This document shows, one piece after another, positions 7,407 to 8,083 of a DNA stretch of 8,083 nucleotides. Within the stretch, counting starts at the first letter, position 1. Each line of letters starts with the position of its first letter. The notes beneath the pieces are model-generated. The model was not told where the DNA came from. It ran no database searches and saw only the letters and a list, made by a program, of their open reading frames with translations. The stretch spans positions 1 to 8,083 of the forward strand of contig JAPKBK010000077.1 of the NCBI GenBank assembly GCA_028823435.1, in the 5' to 3' direction. The translations under genes and the position numbers were made by a program. The stretch is from Flavobacteriales bacterium (lineage in GTDB: Bacteria; Bacteroidota; Bacteroidia; Flavobacteriales_D; Sanyastnellaceae).

Positions 7407-7435
7407 AATGCCAAATTAAGCACCAAACGATAGAT

Positions 7436-8083
7436 TTAAGCAGTCAATTTGCTCCTTCCGGGACGGCTTTCTAACAAGTGCTTTGTGTATGAATGAGAAG
7501 GTGAGTTAAAAATCTTTTCCGCAGTACCTTCTTCGATAATCCCTCCATCTTTCATGACGAGAACCCTGTCGCACACGGCATGTATCACATTTAAATCATG
7601 AGAAATAAATAAGAAAGCGAGGGATCTTCTTTTTTGAATGTCTGAAAGCAAGGTTAATATTTGTGCTTGGATTCTTAAATCCAACGCTGAGACACTCTCA
7701 TCCAATATGAGAAGCGCCGGTTTTACAGCCAATGCTCTGGCGAGTACGATGCGCTGTCTCATGCCTCCGCTAAAAGAAGCTGGATATTTGTCAGTGTCTT
7801 CTCCACTTAACCCTACTTCAACAAGGAGATTGCGTGCCATCTCCATCTTTTCTGATGGAGACAGAGCTGCACCGTTTTCTGTTGTGCCGATTGCCTCATA
7901 CAAAGCGTTCCCGATAGACATTCGGGGGTTTAGTGCACTGAAGGGATCTTGAAATACCGGTTGCGCTTCACGGCGAAACGCCTTCATCATTTGCTTGTTG
8001 TCAACATCGAGTTCGACCCCCTTCCAAATCACGGACCCTCTATTGGGAATCTCAAGCCCCAACATCAACCTTCCCAGAGTTGA
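7436..8083 (-). CDS. Peptide/nickel-type ABC transporter ATPase, C-terminal part, cut by window edge
   Basis: The visible 215 residues are most of an ABC nucleotide-binding domain of the Opp/Dpp class. The window edge cuts inside Walker A: the first residues, STLGRLMLGLE, are what follows the P-loop Gly-Lys, so the lysine lies just outside. Next come the Q-loop (VFQDPFSALNPRMSIGNAL), signature SFSGGMRQRIVLARALA, Walker B ALLILDESVSALD with catalytic Glu, and the H-loop FISHDLNV. The short tail with HSYTKHLLESRPGRS resembles the OppF/DppF C-terminus (HPYT..LL). SALNPRMSI and RIQAQIL are characteristic of OppF/DppF. Oddity: Walker B reads DESVSALD where DEPVSALD is usual. In Bacteroidota these domains often form the second half of a YejF-like fusion of two ATPase domains; the missing upstream part would decide. 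There is no in-frame reason to start the gene inside the window. Confidence 0.92.
   Translation of the reverse strand, partial: STLGRLMLGLEIPNRGSVIWKGVELDVDNKQMMKAFRREAQPVFQDPFSALNPRMSIGNALYEAIGTTENGAALSPSEKMEMARNLLVEVGLSGEDTDKYPASFSGGMRQRIVLARALAVKPALLILDESVSALDLRIQAQILTLLSDIQKRRSLAFLFISHDLNVIHAVCDRVLVMKDGGIIEEGTAEKIFNSPSHSYTKHLLESRPGRSKLTA

Noticed and set aside
7407..7435. Possible Bacteroidota-type promoter before the enoyl-CoA hydratase gene
   Set aside because: The minus strand contains TTAATTTG, one mismatch from the TAnnTTTG -7 element, but it sits almost on the start codon and no well-placed -33 TTG accompanies it. The 29-base gap also has no terminator hairpin.
7638..7952. A plus-strand open frame of 104 codons
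   Set aside because: It is antisense to the ABC ATPase core (signature and Walker B), so it is a shadow frame.
1..8083. Mobile element, CRISPR array, tRNA/rRNA or defence system
   Set aside because: No direct or inverted repeats of useful length, transposase or integrase motifs, or RNA-gene-like stretches were seen. The coding strand is continuous, with housekeeping-type families throughout.

Overview
The window looks like a piece of chromosome from a Bacteroidota bacterium, probably of the Flavobacteriales. Three things point there. First, the gene order dUTPase, sugar-nucleotidyltransferase, TPR lipoprotein, DUF4292 lipoprotein, EnvC-like LytM protein is, from memory, a familiar Bacteroidota cluster. 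Second, the FeoB fragment carries the YPMDLIDG and ACAVPAIMA sequences that I associate with Bacteroidota FeoB. Third, starts are preceded by A-rich stretches rather than clear Shine-Dalgarno sites. This is a family-level judgement made without a database search.

Every convincing gene lies on the minus strand, so transcription runs from high to low coordinates. In that direction: the C-terminal part of an oligopeptide-type ABC ATPase (7436-8083, cut by the window edge); an enoyl-CoA hydratase family protein (6612-7406); dUTPase Dut (6175-6615); an RmlA-like sugar nucleotidyltransferase with a left-handed beta-helix tail (5127-6158); a TPR lipoprotein (3417-5123); a DUF4292 lipoprotein (2494-3420); an EnvC-like coiled-coil protein with a degenerate LytM domain (1272-2516); a possible 20-residue micro-ORF (1213-1275); and the first 405 residues of FeoB (1-1216, cut by the window edge).

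The genes are packed tightly. Junctions are gaps of 29, 16 and 3 bases or overlaps of 4 or 23 bases, and the only larger space, 55 bases before feoB, is filled by the micro-ORF. I saw no terminator hairpin and no convincing promoter, so the simplest reading is one long co-transcribed unit with translational coupling. There is no gene-free stretch over 300 bases, and no tRNA, rRNA, CRISPR array, insertion sequence or obvious repeat.

Functionally, the centre is an envelope-building block: a sugar-nucleotide enzyme, two predicted lipoproteins and a probable regulator of peptidoglycan hydrolysis. It is flanked by nucleotide hygiene (Dut), acyl-CoA metabolism, peptide transport and iron uptake. 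I found no clear evidence of a new defence or mobile system. The points most worth checking are the degenerate nucleotide-specificity motifs of FeoB, the micro-ORF bridging two start/stop overlaps, and the conserved but poorly characterised TPR/DUF4292/EnvC-like trio.
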